Part shown: one piece after another, positions 34,641 to 46,684 of the stretch
Numbering within the stretch: position 1 is the stretch's first letter
How the letters are laid out: the number at the start of each line of letters is the position of its first letter
NCBI RefSeq assembly: GCF_035582795.1
Contig: NC_134366.1
Coordinates: 174,224,362-174,288,361 of the forward strand
DNA: 64,000 bases
Reading direction: 5' to 3'
Source of the DNA: Mycteria americana
Taxonomy: Eukaryota > Chordata > Aves > Ciconiiformes > Ciconiidae
Translations under genes and position numbers: made by a program
Notes under the pieces: generated by a model
The model's database searches: none
What the model was told of the DNA's origin: nothing
The model's input: only the letters and a program-made list of their open reading frames with translations

Positions 34641-37149
34641 GCCGAGCTGAGCGGCTCCAGCTGCACCTGACGGGAAAGTTAAAACAAAATTCGTTTCATC
34701 CAGATGCTGATACAGGAGGATTTAAAAGGATTTAAAGGTGGGGAATCCCCTCGGATGGGGGATAAAAGGAGGTGGCTCGGGTCCTTGTCCCCAGATCCTC
34801 TCCCTGCCCACCGCTCCTGACCACTGAGGGTTTAAAAAAACTGCTTTTCTCCCCAAGCCGCGAGGGTGGGAGGCAGCTGAAGATGCCCCGCATCACGGGT
34901 GGAAGATGCCCAAGCCCCAAAGCCAGGGGATGCAGGGGAAGACGGCTCGCTCGCAGCTTTCCAAACTCCACCACCCGACTATAAAAAGCTTTGCCGGAAG
35001 GAAAGCCGGTTATATCGATGTTTTCCCTTCCTGACCAAGCTCCAGCCCGATGGGATGTTTGGTCTCCATCGCTCTCCCGATGCTGCCGGGGGTGTTTTAT
35101 CCTCTCGGGCATCCAGCCGGGCTCCGGGAAGGGGCTTCGCATGGGGCACGGTACCCGCAGCTGCCCCGCTCCTCCCCGAGAGCTGACCCCGTGTGAAATG
35201 GCCTCAAAGAAAAAAATATAATCCCATTCCCGAAGGAAAGCGGGCTAACGAGGTGGCTGCAATTAGCAACTGTTTTAACAGCCAGCCAGCTAACGCTCCG
35301 GTTATTAATACAGCAAAGGGGAGGCAAAAGTTTCCACCTGATGGCTCGGAGCGCCGAGATGCATCCCAGCATCTCCCTGCCGGATGCTCAATGTTTAACG
35401 CCACGAGGAGAAATCCCCAAACTCCACACAGACTTTTACCCATCATTCCCGAAGGAAAAATAACCCTTAACCCCTTCCCGGCTGCTCTGGGGGAGCCCGG
35501 AGGCTGAATCTTTCCTGGAAACAGCTTTTCCTTTCGCAGCGAAAGCGCTCGGCTGAGTCAGCTCCCGGAGAAACCTAGGCTGAGAGATGCCTTTTTTTAA
35601 TAAATTAAAACTATTATTAGTTTTTAATAAAGCCCAAGAACAAAAGGCGGGATGGAAAGGCTAAGCTCCAGAATTTTCCGCAAATGATTTTTCACATGGA
35701 AAAAGCTGCTGGGGGGCTGGATCTCCTTGGCTCGATCCTGCACTAAATCCACCCAGTGAGACAACCTGCACCAAAAACTCACCCTGCTGCTGTTCCACCC
35801 AGACCTTCTGCCCCTCAAGTGAGGGAAACATCAAGGCTGGGATGTCAGGACAAGCTTTGTCCAGAAGGAAAAATGCTCGGATGTTTTCTTGCTTCCTAAC
35901 CGGGATGTCTGAAGCGGGGATGTGCTGGGGGAGATGTCCTGCCAATGCCCGGCAGTGCCCATCTCCTGCCATGCTTGCAGAGCAGGACATCTGTGCCGGG
36001 ATGTCCTTTCCATGTGTCTTCTCCTTAATTCCTTCTTTTTGGAGGAAAAAAGCAACCAGCAAACTAGCCACTAGCTGCAGCAGTGGAGAGGGGCTTCGTT
36101 GGGTTGCGGGCATGGCAGAGATGTTTTGTGGTCTGGTGGCACACGTTGACATGGCCGTGATGACGTATGGTGAACACCACATCTGTCCTTCACTGGTGAG
36201 CTGAAGCTTATCCTGAAGAAGACAGGATTTCACTGTCTCAGAGGGCTCTCCCATCTCATTTTTTAGGTTATTAAATAACTCAAGGAGGGAACAACAGGGC
36301 TGCCAAGTGGCAGCGGGGTGAACAAGAGGGGTCTTCAGAAATCCCGAGCAAAGTCTAAAAGCCCTGGTCTCCAGACCTTCCATCACAGGTGGACAAGACC
36401 CTAAAAAATGGGTAAAAAATTAATATGGAAGAAGCAGATTTCAGTCCTGGCAAAGGAGTGAGACTTGGCAGGTCTGAAAGTCGCCTGCAAATCAATAAGG
36501 GAAGAGGATTGGAAACGTGCAGGTGGCTTGGTGCAGGCAGAAAGTAAATCAGAGAAGAGTATTTTCGACGGCCTTTTGTGGGATAAGAAACAATGATTCT
36601 GATTCAGAGCGAGAGCCCGATAAGAAAAAGTCACAGCACTCACTGGGTTTACTGGAAGTTTCAACTAAATTGGCCACTTTGCAATAAGGAAACTAAACGG
36701 CAGTGAGGTTTCTGACTTTTGGACCTTCGCAGAGCCACCAAGACACGAGGAGATCCAACCCCAGCCTTCAGCAACACCCGTGGTATCTGCAGCACCCCAA
36801 AGCCTGATGGTGCTCCAAGCCTGATGGTGTCCTGCAGCAGGATCAGGGCTTTAGTAGGGGATGGAGATGGAGGGGATGGAGGGATGGAGGCAAGGGCTGC
36901 CAGATATAAGGCGTCGCTGCAGAGGGATGGGCAAGGTCCACCAGGGAGTTCTCCCCTGGTGAGGTCCACCAGCCTGAGTACCAGCCCGTCTGTCTCTCCG
37001 GGCTGGGAAGGAAGCACCCATGACCAAGAAGATGTCTGAAACCACTATCCAGGGTGGATGAAAGCAACCTAAACCTCCCCCACTGCAGAGACTCCCACCA
37101 AACAGCCCCCAAACCCGTATGGACCTGCTGACTCAGGAGGAGAAGATGC

Positions 37150-37345
37150 AATCGCTAATGACCTGAGCAGATCCGGCCTGTTAACAGGAAACCAATTAGA
37201 CTGATACACGTCGTCCTGCTCAAGGGATGGGTGCAGCCCGCTACCTGCAGCTCGATAGATTTTTGCATTAGAAAAAGCAATTCTATTAGAGGTTTGTTAA
37301 TTCAGTTATGAAAGAGTTTTGATGCTCTCTAATTAAATTCTCCCT
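37150..37345. other. Candidate conserved non-coding element
   Basis: Contains AACCAATTAGACTG, TTAATTCAGTTATG and TCTAATTAAATTC in about 190 bp, a dense homeodomain-core cluster within the ZC3H3 intron. No coding support. Confidence 0.33.
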
Positions 37346-38004
37346 GCATGCCCAATGGAGCGTGCGTCGGCCGGGGGGCTGGCGAGGGAAGCATCCACCT
37401 GCAGCGGGATAAGACAGCAAAGGCGAGGAGGAGATCAGGGTGAGCACAGGAGCATCCCATCACCACCTGCCAGGTGCATGGCTCACCCTCTCCGTGACAA
37501 GAAAGATCTGCCAAGTGCCAGGAGAAGAGCTGGGAAGATACCACCAAAGTCCACGCTGCCCTGGAGCCCTCCTGGTTGATGAGTCATGAGACAGGGAGGG
37601 TTCACGGGTACCATCAGGAAGGAAGATGGAGATTTCCTGCTCCCTGTCTGGACCCTGGTCCTTTATCCTACGAGAGCAGAAGACCTCAGGGGAAGGCAGT
37701 GATGGGAAGGTTGATTTAAGGACAAGCACGATCCTAACTCACTTTTCCTTTCCCTACAGACTTCAGGGCTTGGTGTCCTGCTGCCCTTCCTCTCCTTAGC
37801 TTGTCCTTGTCCCCTTGGTATCATCTGGGAGGATCTGGGAGGTCCTGTAACTCCCACGAGCTCTCACTATGACCATCAAAGTGCTTCCATCTACACCTGC
37901 TATCTCCTACCTGTCTCCTAAGAGGTTCTGTCAAGGGACACATCCCCAGCCACACGTCCTGGACTTTCAGCTGTCACAAGCAGAGACATGATGAGCTGGA
38001 CCTT

Positions 38005-38090
38005 ATTGTTGAGGTTGGACAGGTTTAAGCAGGAGGTTGGATTCAATGACTTCCCTGGGTCCCTTCCATCCTATGATCCTAAGGGCTGGA
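38005..38090 (+). mobile_element. Short decayed CR1 3'-end fragment
   Basis: Resembles the CR1 terminal segment that includes TTGGATTCAATGACT and a TTCCATCCTATGATCCT end. Only about 80 bp and diverged, so moderate support. Confidence 0.45.
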
Positions 38091-39242
38091 CTTGGACCTG
38101 AAAATGGCCCAGGGTTGCAGGGGAAGAAAGATGACCACGGCGTGGTCATCCTGTACACACCGGTGGCATCTCCATGGGGTCTGAGGAAAAGGTCCTGCCA
38201 CATGGATCCTGAGTCAATCGACCACCGGAGCAGAATGAGGGGCCAGCGGAGGAACCTGTGGAGAGGGAGAACTCTCGCAGCAGAAGCCTTCGTGGCATCT
38301 GCTCTAGCAGACCTCTGTCACAGGGGCCCTCGGGGCACCAGCTCGCTCTGCTGCAACGCCTCCGCCACGTCAGTGAGCAGATGGCACCGGACATGCAACA
38401 GCCTTGGCATTGGGACACGGATGCAGCACCCTGGCCAGTCACATGTCCATGTGGAGATCACGTAGTTGCCCCCGAAACACAAAGGAGATGGTTCATCTGT
38501 TCCTCTCATGCCTGAAACCCATCCCCAGCTCTCCCCCAGGCCTCTCAGCTGCTTCCACCCCACGGATCCCCAAGCCACCCGCAAACCACCAATAAAGCTC
38601 CAGAGCTCTTGCTAATTAGGAGAATACGGCAAATGGGGAAACTGAGGCACACAGCTGTGAAACACCACTATCCTACTAAAACCCATGTTCCTGCATAAAG
38701 ATTTCAGTTGCTGCTCTTGCCAGCAGAAGCTAACATTACTGTGACCGAAGATCTCAGATGATCTGCAACCATCTCCCATCAGTCTGATCTGCCCCAGGGA
38801 CCCATGACGGGGCCAGGAGCAGCCCTGAGGAGTCCCCTGGCTCTCCACAAGCAAAAGGCCACATGGGAATAACCCGAGGCAAAGCAGCCCTCAGCCCATC
38901 GGCCCCCTCACTCTTCCCAGCCTGGTGGGTGACCAAGCAAGGTACATATCACAGCGGCCCTGAGATGTCACAAGCCACCTCACTGTCCACTGTCCCACAG
39001 CCCTTATTAGAAGGTCCGCTGATCTGGCTCCACAGCTTGCTGAGTTTCTTGCTGCTGTGAGCACCCAGGAAGCATGGAGCAAGCAGGGGTACAGCAGAGT
39101 CAAGGAGTTATTGCCATTCTTTGGGTGATGCACCAAGACCTTCAAGCAGGTTCTTCAAAAGCTGGGAGGCCCAAGAAAGAGCTTCTCCAGCACCTAGGCC
39201 AGATGATGGGGAAGAGAGGTCCATTCTAGTGACAAACTCTCC

Positions 39243-39536
39243 ATGAGAGGCCTGTATGGCCAACAGTTGGCCATAACACTCCCACCAGCAGTGGCAGACA
39301 CCCACCAGGACTCTGCTCAGAGAGGGGGTGCTGTCGATGACAAATCAATGGAGGGAACCTGGAGGAGGAATATATATAGAAGAAGAAGAAAGACTAGGAA
39401 GGCTGTGTGGGACGGAATAGCTTCCCTCAGCCAAGTCATGGGAGATCCAGAGGCCATGGAGGTGGCCCCACCCAAAGAAGAGGACATGGACATGGTCCCA
39501 CTCAAAGAACAGGCCATGGAGGTGGACTGGCTGTAG
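39243..39536 (+). other. Unassigned plus-strand open frame with Met/Glu/Pro tandem motif
   Basis: A 97-codon frame within the ZC3H3 intron, antisense to it. The N-terminal half has a basic patch (RRNIYRRRRKTRK) and the end carries an imperfect tandem (AMEVAPPKEED, MDMVPLKEQ, AMEVDWL) before a TAG. The peptide looks more protein-like than neighbouring open frames, but I find no domain, no clear splice context and no known homologue. It could be a retrocopy or exon remnant of an expanded avian family, or chance. Confidence 0.25.
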
Positions 39537-39894
39537 ATACAGCCATTGGCCCATGACTTCATCATGGCAAAGGTCCTTTCCAAAAAGAGCCAATGACCCC
39601 CACCAGGAAGGCCAGGACTTCTGGTAAGTCTAAGGTGGCTCAGATGCCTCCTGAAGTTAACTGGGATGGAAGAGACAGGGCGTTTCTGTCTAAAGAAGAG
39701 AAGATGGAGAATTGCTGAGTTCAATTACCTGTCTTCAGCTGTGCTCAAATAATCGCTGTCTTCAGTTACCTAAAGGTGGTTGAAGATGGAGCCAGACTCT
39801 CCATGGAGGTGCACGAGGGATAATGGATCAATAAAAGAAAACTATATAAAAAATTGTTCCCCTGGGTAAACAAAAGGCTTCAGATTTATCATGA

Positions 39895-40135
39895 AGAAAT
39901 CTGAGTTCAGCACTGAGGTCTGCACTAAATGCTTCATTAGCAGCGCTCTTCAGGATTGGGCTAATTTGGTAGCACTGTGGAGATACCCAACACTTGCAAG
40001 ACCACACCTGGAGCTCTGCGGGCTCCCCAGTACAGAAGGACATGGACATACTGGAGCAAGTTCAGCGGAGGCCACCAAGATGGTTGGGGTTGGAGCACAG
40101 GATGTACAAGGAGATGTTTGTGACCACACAGAGAA
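39895..40135 (+). mobile_element. Decayed CR1 LINE fragment
   Basis: Sequence such as GGGCTCCCCAGTACAGAAGG, then GACATGGACATACTGGAGCA and CAGCGGAGGCCACCAAGATG, matches the CR1 ORF2 C-terminal region on the plus strand. Diverged, and missing the terminal repeat. Confidence 0.7.
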
Positions 40136-40774
40136 ACCAGTTCCCTGTATTTTATCCACAAAAACACTTCCTCCATGACCCTACCAAGAGGAGCAAACTC
40201 CACTAAGCCCTGCCGGGGTCAAAGCTGACAGCAGATGCTGGCTCCTGTTATCCCAGGACAACCCCCTTATGTCCTAGCCCTCCATCTCCAACCACACAGA
40301 TGCTCTCTGGAAGGCTCCAGGGCATCTTCTGCCACTGGCTCACAGCGATCAAAAGGGTTGGTTGCCTCAGCTGGCTGCCGAAATAAGTTTTGGATCAAAG
40401 AGCTTGTGTCAGAAGCAACGTTAAAGGAGATACTGCAGGCGATGGAGACCCCACGGGACCCTTGGCGCAGCCGAGAGGGACCGGCTGCATCCATGTGGAG
40501 GGCTGGCAGCACCGGCTTTCTCTTAAATTCCAGAAGCTGGGGATGGTCGGACCAGGATCCGGCACCAAGGGGTTGCCCATCCCCACAGTTGCGTGCCCCG
40601 TTGGGGGTGGCTCTCAAGCACGGGTCCAGCCCCGCAGAGAAGGGGGGGAAATTTGCATTTCCAAAGTTATTCCTCCAGAAGTGAAAGCTGTAAACAAACC
40701 CAGAAGCGCTGCACCTCCACGAATTCCTCCAAAGCCAAAGCGTTTGAGCGTGCTCAGCGGAGCCGTTAAAAAAG

Positions 40775-41195
40775 ACTGTAGCGAGCATCTTCCATTAACG
40801 TTACGACCGTGAAATATGACAATAAAATGATAGCCGTATGGTCGCAAATTTGCAGCCCGCCGAGTTGCTAGGGGTTTATCGTCACTCAAACGTGCAGAGA
40901 GCTGTAAAATGTTTACAGAAAGGGTCGTTTGCAGCTATAAAATCCTCTTTTCTCTCCTAAACAAGGCTGAGTGGAGCCATTTACAAACCCCTGAATGTTC
41001 ATCGGGGGAGAGGGGAACATCTGTTCTCTCCAGGAGTTTTCAGTGATCTTCTCGAACAAATTAACTAAAATGGGTGCTTTCTAATTAAATTAGCACTCGA
41101 TTGGAATGGTTTGCATTGGTGCGCTTGCTTACAATTAGCGCGGGGAGGCCAGTTAGGCTCCAGCGCAGGCTATTTAACTGGAAGGTGAAATATGG
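40775..41195. other. Strong candidate conserved non-coding element in ZC3H3 intron
   Basis: About 400 bp of AT-richer unique sequence with sharp edges. It includes CAATAAAATGATAG, GGTTTATCGTCACTC, CTGTAAAATGTTTACAG (a forkhead-type palindromic patch), TAATTA (41082-41087) and CTTACAATTAGCGC. No repeat family and no supported frame. This texture is typical of deeply conserved developmental enhancers; MAFA is the nearest such target, about 15 kb away. Confidence 0.42.
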
Positions 41196-44100
41196 AAAAG
41201 CCCATTACCTGGAAACGGGTGTTGGAGGGGTAAGGGAGCCCATGTTCCCTCTGGCTCTGCCCTCATGGATGGAGAACACAAGGAGGTGAAGGATGGGATG
41301 CCACCAAGCCCACCCTTCCTAGCTGGGATGCTCGGCTGGAAGCTGTTTGCTCTCCCCGTGCCGCACGAATGGGCTTTGTGAAGGAGGCTCAGAAAAGCAC
41401 CAGCACTTTCAAATTACTCCTCCAACCCCAAATTACAAGGCTCCTCTTGCAGGTTGGGAACCCTCCCCACGGAGGATGACAGCGCGCTCCGCTCCACGCA
41501 CGCAGACCACATCACTCCTTTCCAGTCCCCTTTTTCTACATCCCAAGGCCAGAGGCTGCAGACCCCCACTGAGACCCCGCAAGCTGACGCTGTTGCCCAC
41601 GCTGGTCCTTAAAGGTCATCTCCAAACCCCCGCTCCATCCTTCCCGCACACGGCGCCGGTGTTTTTCTTCGCTCCTCCTGCATTTACCAGTATTAAAAGG
41701 GCATTTTCTCAAATTGTGACCGTTTAACCAAGCAATTCAGCTCACTCCGTAATAATAACCTGTCCTCCTCCTTATTTACTACCCCACCAATTTGTGTGTC
41801 ACCTTCAGGCTTTACAAGCAGAAACCGAATATTATCCTTGGTACGAAGGCTGCAGCGGGGAAGGCGCAGACCCCCAAACGCCATCGTGGACACCAGCTAC
41901 TACCTAGAGCTAGGCAAGGACTCATCCTGACCGCCCACTTAGCTCAAAACAGCATCTCAAGCTCACAAGCACCAGTCCTGGCTTTAAAGGTGATTTGGCC
42001 GCCGCGAAGCATTTGGTCCTTTAGCAGCCTCTTTGGATGACGGCTCGTTAGTGGCCAGGGCTCCTTTTCTCCTGTTAGGTTATGGGGGTCCCCGGGTGCT
42101 GCTGTGCCCCCAAGCCCCTTCATTTGTGTGTTGAGACGAGACTTTATAATTACCGAGCTCACCTCAGCACCGAGCATGGGCAAACCCGGGCACCGAACAG
42201 CATCCTCGCACCCGGGCTCACCGCATGCGATCGCCGCATTCGTTTGGCTTGGAAACTGCTTCATCATCAGATGATTTTACAGCCATCTGCAATTCCTGCC
42301 TGGTTTCCCTTTCCTACGGATTGTCCAGCATCTGCTTTCCAAACACCACGTGCTCTCCGGGCAAAGGTAAAGGAGCACAGAGGGATGCACGCCCCAACCC
42401 CGCACCCACCAGCTCCCCACAGCCTTCCTCCGACATGCCTGGACCGAACCAGCTCCTTCTACTCATCCTCCCACCCGAAACGGCTGGAAGTCATCCTCCC
42501 CTGAACGCGCAAACTGGAGTTAAGAGGAAAAGTTCGCCCTCGCTGCCAGGATGATGCCTCTGCCCACTCAACTGAGCTACTCCAGGCTGCCAAGTGCAAC
42601 CCAGGGTGTTTCGACAGCTTTCTTGTCTGTGGATTAATTGCTCCGTCTTCATCGCAGAGATAAAAAAACCCGATTAAGCCGCTGCTTTGAGAGTGCTTCC
42701 CCAGCCCCGCCACCGAGATCAAAAGGGAGTTGAACCAGGGCCAAGGAGAGGGAAGGAGGGAGGCGCACGGGGGATGAAATTCCTGGAAAGGGAAGCCAAG
42801 TGCTTCATCCCGTGTCACGGAGAGGAGCTTTCCCAGCCAGAAAGGTGCCCCGCTGTCTCCACCGTGCCGCGGTTCAACAGCGCACGCGCTTGCCTGTGAC
42901 TTCAGGAATATGTTGCTAATCCTGGGAATTTTCTTCCCGACAGCATTAAGGCATCTCAGCCCTCCCTGGCTCGAAGCGCTTCGTGATCAAGCCAGGCAAA
43001 GCCTTGCAGATCCTCAGCACCCGCTTACAGATCACCGGACAAACACCCCAGCCCGGCTTTCAGTGCTGAATTCACCCCTCCTCCCAGTGGGATCCTGCTC
43101 CAGCTGCACACTCGGTCGGAGGAGGCACGGGATCGAAGATGGGGACGGATGCTCCAGCCCTTCGGTTCATATTGAGCCACATCTTGCGCCAGCGGAGCTG
43201 GCGGGGGGGATTTCATCATTACTGCCACAAAATATTTTGATTTCCAAGCCAGATGCTGCCTCCCTTTCTGCGACGGTGCTCAGGAGATGCCGTTGCTGCA
43301 CATCCCTCCACCGAAGGACGGGAGATGAAAAGGAAAGCGTGAAGCATCATCCGGCCAAGAACCTCCCACCCAGTGCTGGGAAGGATGAGGCACGATCTCT
43401 GCCTCACCATCACCTCTGCTCCTGCGGACGCATCCCCAGAGTGCCCCAAAGTCCCGTCCCTTCCCACAGAGCTGCTGGTGGTTAAGGGATTTTCCAGTGT
43501 AGGAGCTGAATTAGGAGAGGAGGAACCAAGGAAAATGTTGGAGAAGCAGAAATGCAGCTAACCTCCACCATGAGCCGCTTTGCAGAGAAACAAAGATGTT
43601 TCTTCTCATCGTTTCAACAATTTTCTCCTGCTTTTTTTTTTTTTCCCCACAGTCAGTTCAGTTTCAAACAGTTGAAACATTTCCCTGAACTTTTCCAAAA
43701 ATCAAAAAAATGTCGAGGCAGAAGCTGTTTGCTCTCATGTGTCAGAGTTTGTAAGAAGTTTTCCTCATCCTAAAACTGCATTTTCCAAAAATTTTACTGA
43801 TTTCCAAAGCCTCTTCCCCCACTTTTTAATAAAAGAGCAAAGCAGACCATCTCAGACTAACACAGCTCTTCCTTCGAACTTGCAGCCTGCAAACACCCCA
43901 TCACACCGCCCACCAGGGATGTTTTCATTTCAAAGCTTCGAAGCTATTCCACACTGGGAAGCAGGTGTGATGGATGGTCCAGAGGTCCTGAGATGGTCCA
44001 GAGGTCCCTCTGCAGGTCTAGTGATGAGGCACAGCATCACTGCATCACTCTGAAACACCCTCCTACCGGGGACCGCTGCGGCTCTGTCACAAGAACGAGA

Positions 44101-44401
44101 CTGGATTCGTCATCGGATAATTTATAGGATAAGGAAGAAGGAGCCGATGACAAAAGATGGGGACAAAATCCTACTGCAGGGTTTCGGGAGCAGAGCCAGG
44201 GGCTCGTGCCCCTGCGTGACCAGGGGTGCAAATCCCAGTTGCCATCCTAGTTTGGGCTCCCAGCATAACTGGCTTGGCGATTCACGAGGAACACCGATCC
44301 CACCAAAACCTATGGAGAGCAGTGGGGGAATAACTCTCCCGCTCAGTGAATCAGAGCAGCTCGGAGCATGCGTGAGCAAAAGCAGAGCGAGTGCTTCCTA
44401 C

Positions 44402-44610
44402 CTGGCTCGTCCTCCGACTCATCCTCGTCCTTCTCCACTTTGCAGCCCTGGTCACCAGGGGATGCTGAGGACTGAAGGGAGATGAAGGACGGCAGCTTTT
44501 GCAGCCAGTTGGTTGGCGAGGTGTCCGTCTCTTTCCAAAACTTCACCTCTTGCTCCGTGCTGGAGGGTCCAGGCATTTCCCCATCATCATGCAGCTGAGC
44601 TGGATCGTTC
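44402..44610 (-). CDS. ZC3H3: ZC3H3 exon encoding the LPSFISLQSS tail motif
   Basis: A 209-nt exon on the minus strand lies between a CTGCAG acceptor (AG at 44612-44611) and the donor CCAG/GTAGGA (GT at 44401-44400). One base completes an Arg codon split with the zinc-finger exon, then 69 codons follow and one G is left over. The exon contains KLPSFISLQSSASPG, which matches the LPSFISLQSSPSPG stretch of human ZC3H3, and an acidic DEDESEDEP end. The region is probably disordered. Phases match both neighbouring exons exactly. Confidence 0.93.
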
Positions 44611-45490
44611 CTGCAGGAGGCACATGGAAAAAATAATAAGGAAAAATAAAATGATCCCACTTGGCAAAGGCATCAAGTGCAATGGAGGAGGCTGGGGTGA
44701 ACCACCGGAGCCACACACGGAGGCTCTCCAGGTTCCATCCCAGGCTGCTCCGTATCTCCAATTTCCCAGGAGCCAGCTTGGATTCAGCCGGAGTTTCTCA
44801 CTCCCCAGCTGGATTCCCTGCCCTGCGCTTCCCTGCAGCTCTCAGATGCTCGTGGAGGTGCTGGGCTCCCCTTCGGGTGCCGGCTGGGCAGAGCGAGTGG
44901 AAGAGGGGAGATGGAGGGTGTAGGGAGCAGGGATGGCTCGGTGATGCCCCGCTGGGCTTGGCTCAGCCCCAGCCCTGCCGCCCTCCTCCGAGCCCAGCTA
45001 ACGTGACACTTCAGCTCATTCGACATCTCCGATGATGGTGCCAATAAAGGAAAAAAAAACCTCCCGAGCAGCTTCCAAGCTCGGGCGTGCTCCCTTCCCC
45101 GCGGAGGATGCCAGGAGCCGGCCCTGGGACAGGAGGGGGGTGCCTCCCTGCCACCCAGCCCTGCGCTCATGCCTCCTTACCTAATAAGAGCAAGGAGCTA
45201 TTTTACACCTCATTCACACCGGGGACGTGAGCTGGGTGTCATTCCAAGGCTCTTCTGTCACCCGGGATAAGTTCAGAGAGCCCACTGAGTGCTCGTCCCC
45301 CTCCGCTACCTTACAAGGCAGGGCCAGGATGAAGCCCAGGACCACGCAGGAGCATGGACCAGACCGGCACAGCTCCCAGGTCCCTCCGTTTCCATCCCAC
45401 CTTCACCCTCACGTCCCACTGCAAAGAGCCATGGAGGAACCGAGCATCTAAGCCGGTATTTTCTCCTCCCGCTAACCAGGATTTTTAGAT

Positions 45491-45509
45491 TTTGGCTTTT
45501 AAAGCCAAA
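45491..45509. repeat. Perfect short palindrome (9-bp arms)
   Basis: TTTGGCTTT (45491-45499), one T, then AAAGCCAAA (45501-45509). An NF1-like TTGGC half-site sits in each arm. It lies in an AT-rich patch of the ZC3H3 intron. Confidence 0.8.
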
Positions 45510-46006
45510 TTTCAATTTGGTTTTAATTTTAATTACGTTGGGATGTAGTCATTTTGCAGGCAGGGCTTGGGGGTGACGGCAGAGGAAGGCAAGGATGTGC
45601 CAAGCTGAAGAAAATCTGTCTCCCTGCGGGGACGAGGACCAACGTGTCCATCAGCCTGCAGGCTCTGTCCCAGCACCCAAAAGCGTCATCTTTGCCCAGA
45701 GAGAGCTCAGCAAGCTTCCAAGGATTAACCAAGGACCAGCCCAACATCAAAAGGTTTTACAAAGTCATCTCCATGTCTGTCCCCATCTCTGCTTCTTCAG
45801 GCAGCAAGTCCAGCCCCAACGGTGAGTCCCTCCATGCCACCCTGAGGGCTCAGCTCTGCTGAGCATCAGCAGGGTTCTGCTCTCCACTGTGGAGGTGAGG
45901 AAGAGAGAGGAAGAGAGATGATGGTTTCCAGTTTCCCACTGAGCTACAGATAAGCTGTACCCATTTTCAGTGGTGGAGTCTCCATGAGGGCTCCTCCATC
46001 ACTACA

Positions 46007-46129
46007 CCCAAGGTGGTGATGCTGGGAGGTCCCAAAGAGGTTAACTGAGCTGGAGAAGCGGGTTTCTGAGAGGACAGAGGGTTTTCTCATCCCAGACATG
46101 CTTGGGACTTGGGGAGGAGCAGGGAAGAG
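46007..46129. repeat. Direct repeat copy A flanking a ZC3H3 exon
   Basis: Positions 46019-46129 are identical to 46976-47086 (111 bp), with degraded similarity a few bases further on the left. The offset is 957 bp. On the minus strand both copies keep the same short open peptide (containing PAPPQVPSMSGMRKPSVLSE), but no splice pair makes it an exon. Confidence 0.93.
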
Positions 46130-46508
46130 TGGCAACCTCCCAGGAGGAAGGTCTACAAAAGCCTCGGAGATACCTGGAGGTGCCAAATGTGTGGCACCCG
46201 GGTGGCACATTTCTATGGGTCAAGATACCCACACTCCAACGGCACACATACAGTAGCAAGATGCGAGCTATCCTCTCTTCCCTCTCCATCAGCTCAGCCT
46301 GGAGACCTCTCCCTCGAGCATGGACCCTGCCCAACCCTATTGCCCGTGGTGGCTCTATCAAGAAGGCACCACAGTGACCCACATCAGCAACATCTTAAAA
46401 TAAACCAGCACACAGATGGATACACGTCTGGAAGAGGAAACATCCAGAGCAGGCTGGGAAGAAAACTGTTTAAGAGCAGCAAAGCGAGTTTCTTCTGCTC
46501 TTTCCTAC

Positions 46509-46684
46509 CTGCTCGTCTCCTCCCAGACCCGTCTCCACTTGGAGGGGGGGTCACTGCGGTCCCCATCTTCTGCCTCTCTTGGGTGGCGCTTCTTCTGCGG
46601 GTGCAGCAGCTTGCACCGGGCACCCCGGGGACAGACACCTTTCTTGGCAAAGTCGGGGCAAACCAATGTGTGCTTCTTCTTGCA
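46509..46684 (-). CDS. ZC3H3: ZC3H3 exon encoding the fifth CCCH zinc finger
   Basis: A 176-nt minus-strand exon lies between a CCCTCACAG acceptor (AG at 46686-46685) and the donor AGCAG/GTAGGA (GT at 46508-46507). It starts in phase 0 with CKKKHTLVCPDFAKKGVCPR and continues GARCKLLHPQKKRH, a C-x8-C-x5-C-x3-H finger. Human ZC3H3 has the closely similar CKKKHTLLCPDFARRGACPR at its fifth finger. ZC3H3 (Smicl) is a nuclear, CPSF- and Smad-linked protein needed for poly(A) RNA 3'-end handling and export. The rest of the exon is basic and charged. With the three downstream exons it encodes the C-terminal 165 residues. Fingers 1-4 and the long N-terminus were not found in this window, so the gene here is partial. 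Confidence 0.95.

Larger units (their letters stand above)
31675..44401 (-). other. ZC3H3: ZC3H3 intron (12.7 kb) with candidate enhancers and old CR1 pieces
   Basis: Both ends are the GT-AG boundaries described for the flanking exons. Inside are AT-rich islands listed separately (33.2, 34.3, 37.2 and 40.8 kb), a decayed CR1 fragment and a plus-strand Met/Glu-rich open frame near 39.4 kb. The remaining stretches (31.7-33.1, 35.3-37.1, 37.4-39.2, 41.2-44.4 kb) show only unsupported short frames. Because MAFA lies downstream on the same strand, this intron could carry MAFA regulatory elements. Confidence 0.8.
44611..46508 (-). other. ZC3H3: ZC3H3 intron (1.9 kb)
   Basis: Bounded by GT (46508-46507) and AG (44612-44611). 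Contains a 19-nt hairpin palindrome (45491-45509) and one copy of a long direct repeat (46007-46129) whose partner lies on the other side of the next exon. No other gene. Confidence 0.85.
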
